Positions 26,584-33,657 of a stretch of 64,000 nucleotides of DNA are shown piece after piece. Position numbers and translations under genes: made by a program. Each line of letters begins with the position of its first letter. The stretch's first letter is position 1. Source of the stretch: Paraburkholderia caffeinitolerans (GTDB lineage: Bacteria > Pseudomonadota > Gammaproteobacteria > Burkholderiales > Burkholderiaceae); NCBI RefSeq assembly GCF_902859945.1, contig NZ_CADIKL010000039.1, positions 18,657-82,656 of the forward strand, in the 5' to 3' direction. The notes beneath the pieces were generated by a model that saw only the letters and a program-made list of their open reading frames with translations, searched no databases and was not told the origin of the DNA.

Positions 26584-26625
26584 CTGCAAACCTTCACACG
26601 CTCTCATTCGTGTAGGGGAAACGAC

Positions 26626-27207
26626 ATGCAACGACGCACCTTCATGCTTTCAACCGCCGCCGCGCTCGGCGGGTTCGCGCTTGCGGGCTGTACCACCACG
26701 CCGGGTGACACCTCGAACGCCGCGACCAATATGTCGAAGCGCCAGTCGATCGACGCGAGCGTCGACAACACCATGGCCAAGCTCTATTCCACCGTGCACG
26801 GTTCTCGTGAGCTCGTCGCGAAGTCGCGTGGCGTGCTCGTGTTCCCGTCGGTGCTGCAAGCCGGTTTCTTCGTCGGCGCACAGTACGGCGAGGGCGCGCT
26901 GCGCGTAGGCGGGGCCACCGCGGGCTACTACAACACGGTCTCTGGGTCGTTCGGCCTCCAGGCCGGCGCGCAGTCGAAGGCGATCATTTTCTGCTTCATG
27001 ACCCAGGATGCGCTCGCCAAATTCCGCGCCACGGACGGTTGGGCGGCGGGCGCCGACGCCTCGGTTGCGCTCGTCACGGTGGGGGCGAACGGCGCGGTCG
27101 ACACCAACACGGCCACCCATCCTGTCGAAGTGTTCGTCCTGACCAACGCGGGCCTGATGGCCGACGTCTCGCTCGAGGGCACCAAGGTCACGCGCCTGAA
27201 CATCTAG
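26626..27207 (+). CDS. SYLF (YSC84-like) domain lipoprotein
   Basis: A 193-residue lipoprotein. The signal peptide ends in a lipobox (ALAGC), so the mature protein is anchored by acylated Cys. The body is a SYLF domain: SRELVAKSRGVLVFPSVLQAG, FFVGAQYGEGALRVGG and GLQAGAQSKAIIFCFMT. Eukaryotic SYLF domains bind phosphoinositides; the bacterial role is unknown, but an envelope lipid-related function is plausible. ATG 26626 follows AGGGGAAA and places the lipobox correctly; an upstream frame extension to 26554 would run through the strong hairpin and hide the signal peptide. It follows the DUF3300 and DUF2950 genes in the same direction. Confidence 0.9.
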   Translation: MQRRTFMLSTAAALGGFALAGCTTTPGDTSNAATNMSKRQSIDASVDNTMAKLYSTVHGSRELVAKSRGVLVFPSVLQAGFFVGAQYGEGALRVGGATAGYYNTVSGSFGLQAGAQSKAIIFCFMTQDALAKFRATDGWAAGADASVALVTVGANGAVDTNTATHPVEVFVLTNAGLMADVSLEGTKVTRLNI

Positions 27208-27332
27208 GGCCTGTTATCAGGGTGAGCAGGCGCTAGCTTGTCCCGAGTCACGTTGTTCGCGCAATTCGCCATTGAGCTCCTGTTTTTGGCCGGAGAAACT
27301 GCAGGAACGAGAACGAACGAGAACTTCGGGAC

Positions 27333-28580
27333 ATGCGAATCTGTGTGCTGGGCGGCGGCGTGATTGGCGTGACGACCGCCTATTTTCTCGCCCGTGACGG
27401 ACATCAGGTGACGCTGGTGGAGCGTCACGCGGACGTGGCGCAGGAGACCAGCCACGCCAATGGCGGCCAACTGAGCTATAGCTATGTCGCGCCGCTCGCG
27501 GACCCCTCGGTGCTGCCGAAGCTGCCGCAATGGCTGTTTTCGCGCGAGGCCGCGCTGCGTTTCGTGCCGCGCCTGGACCCGCACCAATGGCGCTGGTGTC
27601 TCGCGTTCCTGCGCGCCTGCACGCGTGCGCGCAGCCGCGCCACCACGGCGGAACTGCTCGGGCTGGGCTTTCTGAGCCAGCGGCTCCTGCACGAGATTGT
27701 CGCGCGCGAGGCGTTGGCGTTCGACTACGTGCGCAACGGTAAGCTCGTGGTGTATCGCGACCGCGACGCCTTCGAGGGCGCGCGCGGCCAGGCCCGCTAT
27801 CAGGCGCAACTCGGCTGCGAGCAGCACGCGCTCGACGGCGCGGCGTGCGTTGCGCTCGAGCCCGCGCTCGCGCATATCGGCGGCGAGATTGCGGGCGGCA
27901 TTCATACACCAGGCGAAGAAGCCGGCGATTGCGACAGCTTCACGCGCGGTCTTGCGCGCGCGGCCGAACGCAACGGCGTGGAGCTTCGTCTTGCCACAGA
28001 ATTCTCCGGACTCCGTACCAAGGGCCTGCGCGTGCAGGTGGCCGTGACTTCGGCGGGAGACATCGAAGCGGATGCGTTCGTGGTGTGCCTGGGGTTTCAG
28101 AGCCAGCCGATGCTGGCCTCGCTCGGCGTGAGCGTGCCCGTATATCCGCTCAAGGGTTACAGCCTCACGCTGCCCAATGCGAGCGCGTGGGGCGCGCCGC
28201 GCGTTTCGGTCACGGATGCGCATCACAAGGTGGTGTACGCGCCGCTGGGCGAGCGCTTGCGCATTGCCGGCATGGTCGATCTCACGGGCATGAGCGCGCA
28301 CGCGGACCACGAGCGCATCGCGCTGCTCGCGCGCCAGGCACGCGAGACCTTTCCCGAGGCCGGCGACTACGGCGCGCTCCAGACGTGGACCGGCATGCGT
28401 CCCGCCACGCCGGACAGCAAGCCGCTGATTGGCGCCACGCATTTCCGCAATCTGTGGATGAACACCGGGCATGGCGCGCTGGGCTTCACGCTCGCCTGCG
28501 GGAGCGCGCAATTGATGGCCGATTTGCTCGCGGAGCGCGAACTGGCGCTCGATGGCGACGCATTCGCGCCGGGCCGCTGA
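27333..28580 (+). CDS. D-amino-acid dehydrogenase, DadA-like FAD enzyme
   Basis: A 415-residue FAD-dependent oxidoreductase of the DAO family. The dinucleotide-binding motif opens the protein (CVLGGGVIGVTTAYFLARDG), HANGGQLSYSYVAPLA is the hallmark of DadA, and WTGMRPATPDSKPLIG with NTGHGALGFTLACGSA closes the FAD site. DadA deaminates D-alanine and other D-amino acids to keto acids, passing electrons to the respiratory chain at the inner membrane. No dadX racemase is adjacent. An amino-acid binding protein gene follows in the same direction 87 bases downstream, so the pair may serve uptake and use of an amino acid. Confidence 0.9.
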   Translation: MRICVLGGGVIGVTTAYFLARDGHQVTLVERHADVAQETSHANGGQLSYSYVAPLADPSVLPKLPQWLFSREAALRFVPRLDPHQWRWCLAFLRACTRARSRATTAELLGLGFLSQRLLHEIVAREALAFDYVRNGKLVVYRDRDAFEGARGQARYQAQLGCEQHALDGAACVALEPALAHIGGEIAGGIHTPGEEAGDCDSFTRGLARAAERNGVELRLATEFSGLRTKGLRVQVAVTSAGDIEADAFVVCLGFQSQPMLASLGVSVPVYPLKGYSLTLPNASAWGAPRVSVTDAHHKVVYAPLGERLRIAGMVDLTGMSAHADHERIALLARQARETFPEAGDYGALQTWTGMRPATPDSKPLIGATHFRNLWMNTGHGALGFTLACGSAQLMADLLAERELALDGDAFAPGR

Positions 28581-28667
28581 GTCACAAAGGATCACAACGG
28601 AGCATCACGAACCGCGCATTCACTGCGAGGCCACATCTTCACTTTGACGGGTTGGGAGACGAGCACG

Positions 28668-29576
28668 ATGAACAAAATCAGACTGATTGCATCGATGGCG
28701 CTGGTATTCACGACGTTCACGACGCTCGCGGGCACAGCCCACGCCGATGAACTCGCGGGCACGCTCAAGAAGGTGCACGACAGCGGCGTGATCGTGCTCG
28801 GCACGCGCGAGTCGTCGATTCCGTTTTCTTACTATGACCAGAACCAGAACGTGATCGGCTATTCGCAGGAAATCGCGCTGAAGATCGTCGATGCGGTCAA
28901 GCAAAAGATCAATATGCCGAACCTGCGGGTGAAGACGATTCCGATTACTTCGCAAAACCGCATTCCGCTCGTGCAGAACGGCACCATCGACATTGAATGC
29001 GGCTCGACCACGAATACGTTCGAGCGCCAGAATCAGGCCGCGTTTTCCAATAGCATTTTCCTGTACGGCATTCGCTTCATCACGCGCAAGGATTCGGGTG
29101 TGAAGGACTTCCCCGATCTCGCGGGCAAGACGGTAGCGACCACGGCGGGCACGTCTGACGAGCGCATGCTGCGCAAGATGAACGAAGAGAAGCACATGAA
29201 CATGACGATCATCAGCGCGAAGGACCACGCCGAATCGTTCCTCAACGTGACGACGGGGCGTGCGGTGGCGTTCGTGATGGACGAGCCGCTGCTTTACGGC
29301 GAGCGCGCGAAGGCGAAGAACCCGAATGATTATGTGGTCGTGGGCACGCCGCCCGTTTCGGAGAACTATGCGTGTATGCTCCGCCGCGACGATCCGCAAT
29401 TCAAGGCGCTGGTGGACGACACGGTCGCGAAGATGCAGACCTCGGGAGAAATGGCGAAGCTCTACGCGAAGTGGTTCACGCAGCCGATCCCGCCCAACGG
29501 CATGAATCTCGACTATCCGCTTTCGCAGCAGATGAAGGAGCTGTTCGCGCATCCGAACGACAAGGCGCTCGATTGA
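28668..29576 (+). CDS. Polar amino-acid ABC transporter binding protein, glutamate/aspartate (GltI) type
   Basis: A 302-residue periplasmic protein. A signal peptide (about 1-26, ending at AHA-DEL) is followed by a family 3 binding domain: SGVIVLGTRESSIPFSYYD, VIGYSQEIALKIVDAVKQK, LVQNGTIDIECGSTTNT and KTVATTAGTSDERML. The ECGSTTNT stretch is typical of GltI, which binds glutamate and aspartate. No permease or ATPase gene follows; the next element is a tRNA on the other strand, so it must use a transporter elsewhere. ATG 28668 has GGGAGA upstream and starts a clean signal peptide; an ATG-initiated extension to 28644 is less likely. Confidence 0.88.
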   Translation: MNKIRLIASMALVFTTFTTLAGTAHADELAGTLKKVHDSGVIVLGTRESSIPFSYYDQNQNVIGYSQEIALKIVDAVKQKINMPNLRVKTIPITSQNRIPLVQNGTIDIECGSTTNTFERQNQAAFSNSIFLYGIRFITRKDSGVKDFPDLAGKTVATTAGTSDERMLRKMNEEKHMNMTIISAKDHAESFLNVTTGRAVAFVMDEPLLYGERAKAKNPNDYVVVGTPPVSENYACMLRRDDPQFKALVDDTVAKMQTSGEMAKLYAKWFTQPIPPNGMNLDYPLSQQMKELFAHPNDKALD

Positions 29577-29593
29577 TGCGTAATTGAAAGCAC

Positions 29594-29632
29594 CAAAAGA
29601 AAATGACGCAGTCCCGCGAGGGAGTGCGTCAT
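29594..29632 (-). terminator. Intrinsic terminator downstream of tRNA-Val
   Basis: On the minus strand, a hairpin with an eight-base outer stem (ATGACGCA/TGCGTCAT, 29603-29632) and an inner TCCC/GGGA stem is followed by TTTCTTTT. This is a good rho-independent terminator for the tRNA transcript. It may also end the rightward binding-protein gene that stops at 29576, though no T-run follows it in that direction. Confidence 0.8.
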
Positions 29633-29682
29633 TGTCATTGCATGCGGCCAAACCAGAGGCGCATGCGGTACTGCATATTCGT

Positions 29683-29759
29683 TGGTAGGCTCGATTGGAT
29701 TCGAACCAACGACCCCCACCATGTCAAGGTGGTGCTCTAACCAACTGAGCTACGAGCCT
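29683..29759 (-). tRNA. tRNA-Val (anticodon GAC)
   Basis: The minus strand folds as a 77-base cloverleaf including an encoded CCA end. The acceptor stem is AGGCTCG/CGAGCCT with discriminator A, the D arm contains GTAGCTCAGTTGG, the anticodon stem is CCACC/GGTGG with loop TTGACAT, giving GAC, and the T arm contains GGTTCGAATCC. GAC reads GTC and GTT valine codons. A promoter (29773-29801) and a terminator (29594-29632) flank it, so it is its own transcription unit. Confidence 0.95.
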
Positions 29760-29772
29760 GTTGAGAGCGCGA

Positions 29773-29801
29773 ATTATAGAGACACTCCAGCAGGCTTGCA
29801 A
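29773..29801 (-). promoter_or_regulatory. Sigma-70 promoter of tRNA-Val
   Basis: Minus strand: TTGCAA (29801-29796), 17 bases, TATAAT (29778-29773). The predicted start, near 29766, lies a few bases before the tRNA 5' end at 29759. Perfect -10 hexamer and optimal spacing fit a stable-RNA promoter. Confidence 0.8.
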
Positions 29802-29933
29802 GCGCTTTTCGCAAATTGTTGAAAACGGCTTGCGAACACCGTCATGACGAGCGGCGTACACTGAATAGCGCCAGGGCGGGCCCGTCAGCGGGAATGCCCG
29901 CCGGAATGTTCAACCGCATTCATCAGGGGCGTC

Positions 29934-31649
29934 ATGAAGAAACTCGTCAATCACCCTTCCGACGTCGTGCGCGAAATGCTCGAAGGCATCGCGCTGCAGG
30001 CACCGAATGTCGTTATCCTCGGTGAGGAGAACGTGCTGATTCGCCGCGACATTCCCGAATCCCATGCGCGCCCGGTTGCGCTGATCTCGGGCGGCGGCAG
30101 CGGCCACGAACCCGCGCACGGCGGCTATGTGGGCGCAGGCATGCTGAGCGCGGCTGTATGTGGCGAGGTGTTCACCTCGCCGCCCACCGACGCGGTGCTC
30201 GCGGCGATCCGCGCAACGGCGGGCGCGCGGGGCGCGCTGCTCATCGTCAAGAACTACACCGGCGACCGGCTCAACTTCGGCCTTGCCGCCGAACTCGCGC
30301 GCGCCGAAGGCATCCCCGTGGAAGTGGTGACCGTCGCCGACGACGTCGCGTTGCGCGGCCACGCCGAGCGCCATCAGCGGCGCGGCATTGCCGGCACCGT
30401 GCTGATCCACAAGATCGCGGGCGCGGCCGCCGCGCGTGGGGCGCCGCTCGAAGTGGTGGCGGCGATCGCGCGCGACGCGGCCGCCAATCTCGGCACCATG
30501 GGCGTCGCGCTCGACGGCTGCACGCTGCCGGGCGCGGGGGCGTCCAGCTTCAGCCTCGGCGACGACGAAATCGAAATCGGCCTGGGCATTCATGGCGAAA
30601 AAGGCGTGGAGCGCAGCGTGCCGTTGCCGGCCGACGCACTCACCGAAGCGCTGCTCATCAATATCCTCGACGATCTCGCCGTCACGCGCGGCGAACGCGT
30701 CGTGCTGCTCGTCAACGGTCTTGGGGCCACGCCGCGGATGGAGCTCGATATCGTGCTGCGCGCGGCCATTGCGAACCTGCGCTGCCGCGAAGTGCGCGTG
30801 GAGCGCGCATGGGCCGGCACCTTCCTCTCGGCGCTGAACATGCCCGGCTGCTCGATCTCGCTGCTGCGCGTGGACGACAGCAAGCTCGCCTTGCTCGACG
30901 CGCACACCGATGCGCACGCCTGGCCCGGCAAGGGCTGCGTGAACCCGACCATCCGTCTCGACACCTCCGGTGTCAATCATGAGGAATCCGTAGCACCGTC
31001 GCTGGATGCTTCGCGCGCAGCCTGGGCGGCGCGGCTCAAGGCGGCGCTCGACGCGGTCGCGCTGGCGTTGACCGAGAACGAGGCGCGTCTGACCGAGCTC
31101 GATACGCTCGCGGGTGACGGCGATCTGGGCGCGAGCATGCGGCGCGCCGCCGACGCAGTGGCCGCCACGCCGGTCCACGCGCTCGGCACGGCGCCACAGG
31201 CGCTGGCGTCGCTCGGTGCGAGCATGCGCCGGGCGATTGCGGGCAGTTCGGGGCCGTTCTACTCCACAGCGCTGCTGCGCGCGTCGCGTCATCTCGCCGA
31301 TACGCCGGAGCCCGCGCCGCACGAGTGGGCGCAGGCGTTTCGCGGCGCGATCGAGGCGATCAGCGAATTGGGCGGCGCGAAGGCTGGCGACCGCACGATG
31401 CTGGACGCACTGATTCCCGCCCTGGATGCGTTCGAAGAATCGCTAAAGCAGGGTCAGACGGCGCAGCGCGCGTGGGCAGCCGCTGTGTCCGCCGCCGAGC
31501 ATGGCGCGCAGGCCACGGCGCATATGCATCCGCGCGTGGGCCGCGCGAGCTATCTGGGCGAGCGGGCGATCGGCTCGCCCGATGCAGGCGCTGTGGCGGT
31601 GGTGTGCTGGCTGGCGGCGTTGCGCCCGCACGTGGGCGGGAAGGCTTGA
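29934..31649 (+). CDS. Dihydroxyacetone kinase, DhaK and DhaL domains fused (ATP-dependent type)
   Basis: A 571-residue protein. Residues about 1-330 are the DhaK substrate domain, with GGGSGHEPAHGGYVG and the His (His220, GLGIHGEKG) that binds dihydroxyacetone covalently. Residues about 360-571 are the DhaL nucleotide domain with LDTLAGDGDLGASM, GGAKAGDRTMLDAL and GRASYLGERAIGSPDAGA. The fusion uses ATP directly, unlike the PTS-dependent DhaKLM set; no DhaM is present. It makes dihydroxyacetone phosphate, linking glycerol or formaldehyde-derived dihydroxyacetone to glycolysis. No obvious operon partner: the tRNA lies upstream on the other strand and a lysine permease gene begins 192 bases downstream. 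Confidence 0.95.
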   Translation: MKKLVNHPSDVVREMLEGIALQAPNVVILGEENVLIRRDIPESHARPVALISGGGSGHEPAHGGYVGAGMLSAAVCGEVFTSPPTDAVLAAIRATAGARGALLIVKNYTGDRLNFGLAAELARAEGIPVEVVTVADDVALRGHAERHQRRGIAGTVLIHKIAGAAAARGAPLEVVAAIARDAAANLGTMGVALDGCTLPGAGASSFSLGDDEIEIGLGIHGEKGVERSVPLPADALTEALLINILDDLAVTRGERVVLLVNGLGATPRMELDIVLRAAIANLRCREVRVERAWAGTFLSALNMPGCSISLLRVDDSKLALLDAHTDAHAWPGKGCVNPTIRLDTSGVNHEESVAPSLDASRAAWAARLKAALDAVALALTENEARLTELDTLAGDGDLGASMRRAADAVAATPVHALGTAPQALASLGASMRRAIAGSSGPFYSTALLRASRHLADTPEPAPHEWAQAFRGAIEAISELGGAKAGDRTMLDALIPALDAFEESLKQGQTAQRAWAAAVSAAEHGAQATAHMHPRVGRASYLGERAIGSPDAGAVAVVCWLAALRPHVGGKA

Positions 31650-31781
31650 GGGGCTTGCCTGGATCGCCTTGAGGCCTTTGGGGTCGGGCGGGATATTTCG
31701 CGCGCTTTTCCCCAAGAAATGGCTCACGAAACGCCATGCCGGTTCGGTGTCCGGAGTGTTCGCGCCGCTCCAGGCCGCGAC

Positions 31782-31790
31782 TGCTATAAA
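31782..31790 (+). promoter_or_regulatory. Candidate extended -10 promoter for lysP
   Basis: TGCTATAAA matches an extended -10 element (TGN-TATAAA). No convincing -35 lies at 17 bases, which such promoters can tolerate. It is 52 bases upstream of the lysine permease ATG, in a stretch of lower GC. Confidence 0.45.
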
Positions 31791-31841
31791 ATCGCGGTCA
31801 AATTGCCCAGCCACACTCGTTAAAAAGAAGTCAGAATTATT

Positions 31842-33395
31842 ATGGATTCGGATCCGCATCACGTTTCAGAGCGCCTTTCCAGCTCTGAGGACCCAACCCC
31901 TTCCCTGCATCGCAGTCTCAAAGCCCGCCACCTGACCATGATCGCGATCGGTGGATCGATCGGCACTGGTCTGTTCGTCGCTTCAGGGGCCTCTATTTCC
32001 CAAGCCGGACCCGGCGGCGCCATGGCCGCGTATCTGGTGATCGGCCTGATGGTCTATTTCCTGATGACGAGCCTCGGCGAAATGGCCGCCTTCATGCCGG
32101 TCTCGGGCTCGTTCGCAACCTACGGCGCGAAATTCGTCGACGAGGGTTTCGGCTTCGCCTTGGGCTGGAACTATTGGTACAACTGGGCCGTGACCATCGC
32201 CGTCGAACTGGTTGCGTCGCAACTGGTGATGGGCTACTGGTTCCCGCACGTGCCGGGCGTCTGGTGGAGCGCCGCGTTCCTCTGCGTGATGTTCCTGCTC
32301 AACGCGCTTTCCGTGCGCGGCTTCGGCGAGGCCGAATACTGGTTTTCGCTGATCAAGGTGATCACCGTGGTCGCCTTTATCGGCATCGGACTGCTGATGA
32401 TCATCGGCATCCTGAAGGGTGGCGCGGACCATGTCTGGAGCAACTTCACGCTCGATGGCGGACCGTTCACGGGCGGCCTGCCGGCCTTGCTGGGCGTCAC
32501 CATGATCGCGGGATTCTCGTTTCAGGGCACCGAACTGATTGGCGTGGCCGCCGGCGAATCGGAGAACCCGGGCAAGAATATTCCGCGCGCGGTGCGCCAG
32601 GTGTTCTGGCGCATTCTGCTGTTTTACGTGCTCGCCATTTTCGTGATCGGCCTGCTGATTCCGCACACCGACCCGAATCTCCTGAAATCCGACGTGACCG
32701 ATATTGGCGTGAGCCCGTTTACGCTCGTGTTTCGCCGTGCCGGTCTCGCGGTTGCAGCGGGCGTCATGAACGCGGTCATTCTGACCGCCGTGTTGTCGGC
32801 CGGCAATTCGGGCATGTATGCGTCCACGCGCATGCTCTATAACCTCGCGGTCGAAGGCCGCGCGCCCAAACTCTTCGCGAAGCTTTCCGCGAGCGGCGTG
32901 CCGAGAAATGCGCTGTATCTCACCACGGCCGTGGGCGCGCTGTGCTTTCTTTCGTCGATGTACGGGGATAAAACCGTCTACATGTGGCTGCTCAACACTT
33001 CGGGCATGACGGGGTTCATCGCATGGCTGGGCATTGCCATTAGTCACTATCGATTCCGCAAGGGGTTCGTCGCGCAAGGCTATTCGCTCGATGAACTGCC
33101 GTACCGGTCGAAGTGGTTTCCCATCGGGCCGATCTTTGCGTTCGCGGTTTGTCTGGTCGTCATGCTGGGGCAGGACTACCAGGCGTTCATGGCCAATAAA
33201 ATCGATTGGGTGAGCGTGCTGGCCACGTATATCGGGATTCCGCTGTTTGTCTTGATGTGGCTTGGTTATCGGATTGTGAAGAAGAGCCATTTCATGGGTT
33301 ATGAGGAAATGGATATCGAGCCTTATATCGGGCAAGCGCGTGCATTGGCGCAGGCTAGTGATGAAGGCGTTGTCAGGACGGGGCACGAAGCTTGA
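31842..33395 (+). CDS. lysP: Lysine-specific permease
   Basis: A 517-residue amino acid-polyamine-organocation permease with 12 membrane segments. It matches E. coli LysP over nearly its whole length, for example LKARHLTMIAIGGSIGTGLF, SLGEMAAFMPVSGSFATYG, GFALGWNYWYNWAVTIAVEL, GFSFQGTELIGVAAGESE and NTSGMTGFIAWLGIAISHY. LysP imports L-lysine with protons and, in E. coli, also restrains the CadC regulator. The cytoplasmic N-terminal tail is about 30 residues. It is monocistronic, with a candidate promoter 50 bases upstream and a strong terminator directly downstream. Confidence 0.93.
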   Translation: MDSDPHHVSERLSSSEDPTPSLHRSLKARHLTMIAIGGSIGTGLFVASGASISQAGPGGAMAAYLVIGLMVYFLMTSLGEMAAFMPVSGSFATYGAKFVDEGFGFALGWNYWYNWAVTIAVELVASQLVMGYWFPHVPGVWWSAAFLCVMFLLNALSVRGFGEAEYWFSLIKVITVVAFIGIGLLMIIGILKGGADHVWSNFTLDGGPFTGGLPALLGVTMIAGFSFQGTELIGVAAGESENPGKNIPRAVRQVFWRILLFYVLAIFVIGLLIPHTDPNLLKSDVTDIGVSPFTLVFRRAGLAVAAGVMNAVILTAVLSAGNSGMYASTRMLYNLAVEGRAPKLFAKLSASGVPRNALYLTTAVGALCFLSSMYGDKTVYMWLLNTSGMTGFIAWLGIAISHYRFRKGFVAQGYSLDELPYRSKWFPIGPIFAFAVCLVVMLGQDYQAFMANKIDWVSVLATYIGIPLFVLMWLGYRIVKKSHFMGYEEMDIEPYIGQARALAQASDEGVVRTGHEA

Positions 33396-33401
33396 GGAGA
33401 G

Positions 33402-33429
33402 ACGGAGGGGGAAGCCCTCCGTTTTTTTT
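33402..33429 (+). terminator. Intrinsic terminator after lysP
   Basis: An eight-base stem, ACGGAGGG (33402-33409) with CCCTCCGT (33415-33422), five-base loop, then eight T residues (33422-33429). A strong rho-independent terminator that separates lysP from the type VI island. Confidence 0.92.
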
Positions 33430-33657
33430 GGGGGGGCGGGCGTTGCGGATTTCTGGGGGAGGGGCTGTTCGACCCGGAGCGGACTGTCGCTGTTTCAGCG
33501 ATGAGCGCCTGTTACTAACTGGAGAGGAATCCATCGAGTGCCGTATCAACTAATTCAATAATCGTTTGGGTGATTGATTTCATTTGCGTGCCGCATTTTC
33601 TCTGAGGTTATGTAGAATAATGACGCCAATTGAATCGCGACGATAAAAGGATCGAAA

